Assembly (NCBI RefSeq): GCF_022267325.1
Contig: NZ_JAIZBG010000001.1
Span: 1,678,001 to 1,742,000, forward strand
Source of the DNA: Leptospira sanjuanensis
GTDB lineage: Bacteria > Spirochaetota > Leptospiria > Leptospirales > Leptospiraceae
Reading direction: 5' to 3'
Length of the DNA stretch: 64,000 nucleotides
In this document: one piece after another, positions 63,564 to 64,000 of the stretch
Numbering within the stretch: position 1 is the stretch's first letter
Layout of the letters: the number at the start of each line of letters is the position of its first letter
Notes under the pieces: generated by a model
What the model was told of the DNA's origin: nothing
Database searches by the model: none
Seen by the model: only the letters and a program-made list of their open reading frames with translations
Program-made: the position numbers and the translations under genes

Positions 63564-64000
63564 ATGAACCGTATCCAACGTTGGTCCCATCGTATTTCTT
63601 TGTTAAACAGTAAATTCCCATTTCGTAAATCCTTGTCGAAACGCCGAATCCTGAGCCGTAGAGCGGCTGCGCTTTTGTCCGTCCTTTTGTTCGCCTTAGG
63701 AATCGCGGATTGCAAAAAGGAGCTCAGCGTTTCCATGGCGACTTCGACTTCCTTGAGCGATAAGCTCGCCTTCGCGGCGTTAGGCGGTGGAAGTTGGAAA
63801 CCGGAAGACGGAGCCGAATTCGTGAAACTTCATTTTTATCCGGACGAAGGGTTTCAACTGAGGAGGGTGGAAGTCGATTCCTGCAAGGGAGAATTCACCG
63901 ATGCGGTTACGGCGTACATCAACTTCGACGAACTGAGCGCCGCAGCCGAGCTGGCAGGTAAAAAGGCGCTGGTTCGTTTTGAGAACGCGGTCTTTGCCCG
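63564..64000 (+). CDS. Lipoprotein of unknown function (partial, cut by the right edge)
   Basis: 145 residues are visible from ATG 63564, which follows GGAG. An Arg/Lys-rich n-region ([20 protein letters not shown]) precedes a hydrophobic core ending LFALGIADC, a lipobox with Cys near 50. The mature part ([40 protein letters not shown]) looks like a beta-sandwich binding domain, perhaps discoidin-like, but I cannot name it. The 230-bp gap before it holds nothing else that I can identify. Confidence 0.7.
   Translation, partial: MNRIQRWSHRISLLNSKFPFRKSLSKRRILSRRAAALLSVLLFALGIADCKKELSVSMATSTSLSDKLAFAALGGGSWKPEDGAEFVKLHFYPDEGFQLRRVEVDSCKGEFTDAVTAYINFDELSAAAELAGKKALVRFENAVFA

Overview
The window comes from a Leptospira chromosome. 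The clearest signature is the perR, ankyrin-protein, katE block at 45988-48594, whose proteins and order match the peroxide-stress locus of pathogenic Leptospira. Lipoproteins with loose spirochetal lipoboxes, a DUF1554 protein, FG-GAP lipoproteins and a very high density of signalling proteins fit as well. The base composition looks more GC-rich than L. interrogans, so another species of the pathogenic clade is likelier; that is inference. I see no prophage, IS element, CRISPR array, tRNA or rRNA.

Layout. 1-5801 (minus): an ammonium transporter fused to a SpoIIE phosphatase (runs off the left edge), then a 7TM hybrid kinase with two kinase cores and its LuxR-type response regulator. 5969-9009: divergent marR / SnoaL-like pair around two palindromic operators, an AraC regulator, DoxX, and a scar made of two gene remnants. 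9140-10959: a patatin and an acyltransferase in one operon. 11573-17746: a Nik1-like poly-HAMP hybrid kinase built on near-identical 276-bp DNA repeats, followed by a REC-HisKA_2 kinase. 17934-20045: MFS exporter and soxR, divergent, with a textbook sox box. 20084-30324: mostly exported proteins, including three FG-GAP beta-propeller-type lipoproteins and a DUF1554 lipoprotein.

30738-35413: a complete norCBQD nitric oxide reductase operon preceded by an Fnr/Crp-like site; NorC carries two heme motifs. 35571-38291 (minus): a sulfur operon (persulfide dioxygenase-rhodanese, split YeeE/YedE transporter, TauE). 38577-43845: a membrane adenylate cyclase, an AraC regulator, an ABM-like exported protein, a methyltransferase and a membrane SpoIIE phosphatase; three copies of one 15-bp motif lie in the promoter regions here. 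43993-44839: an Imm26-like immunity protein and a remnant. 44831-45694: an orphan flagellar rod/hook family protein. 46461-48594: peroxide defence with twin PerR boxes. 48820-50147: an SDR oxidoreductase and HxlR regulator behind direct repeats.

50584-60246 is again signalling. The most interesting block is 55002-60246: five co-directional genes encoding REC-PAS-adenylate cyclase, an RsbW-like ATPase, a STAS-like protein, a PhcB-like methyltransferase and a membrane SpoIIE phosphatase. It looks like a partner-switching module joined to a cyclic-nucleotide enzyme and a possible signal-molecule methyltransferase, preceded by a structured untranslated region. 60255-64000: small proteins, another class III cyclase, an M20 peptidase lipoprotein and the start of an unknown lipoprotein cut by the right edge.
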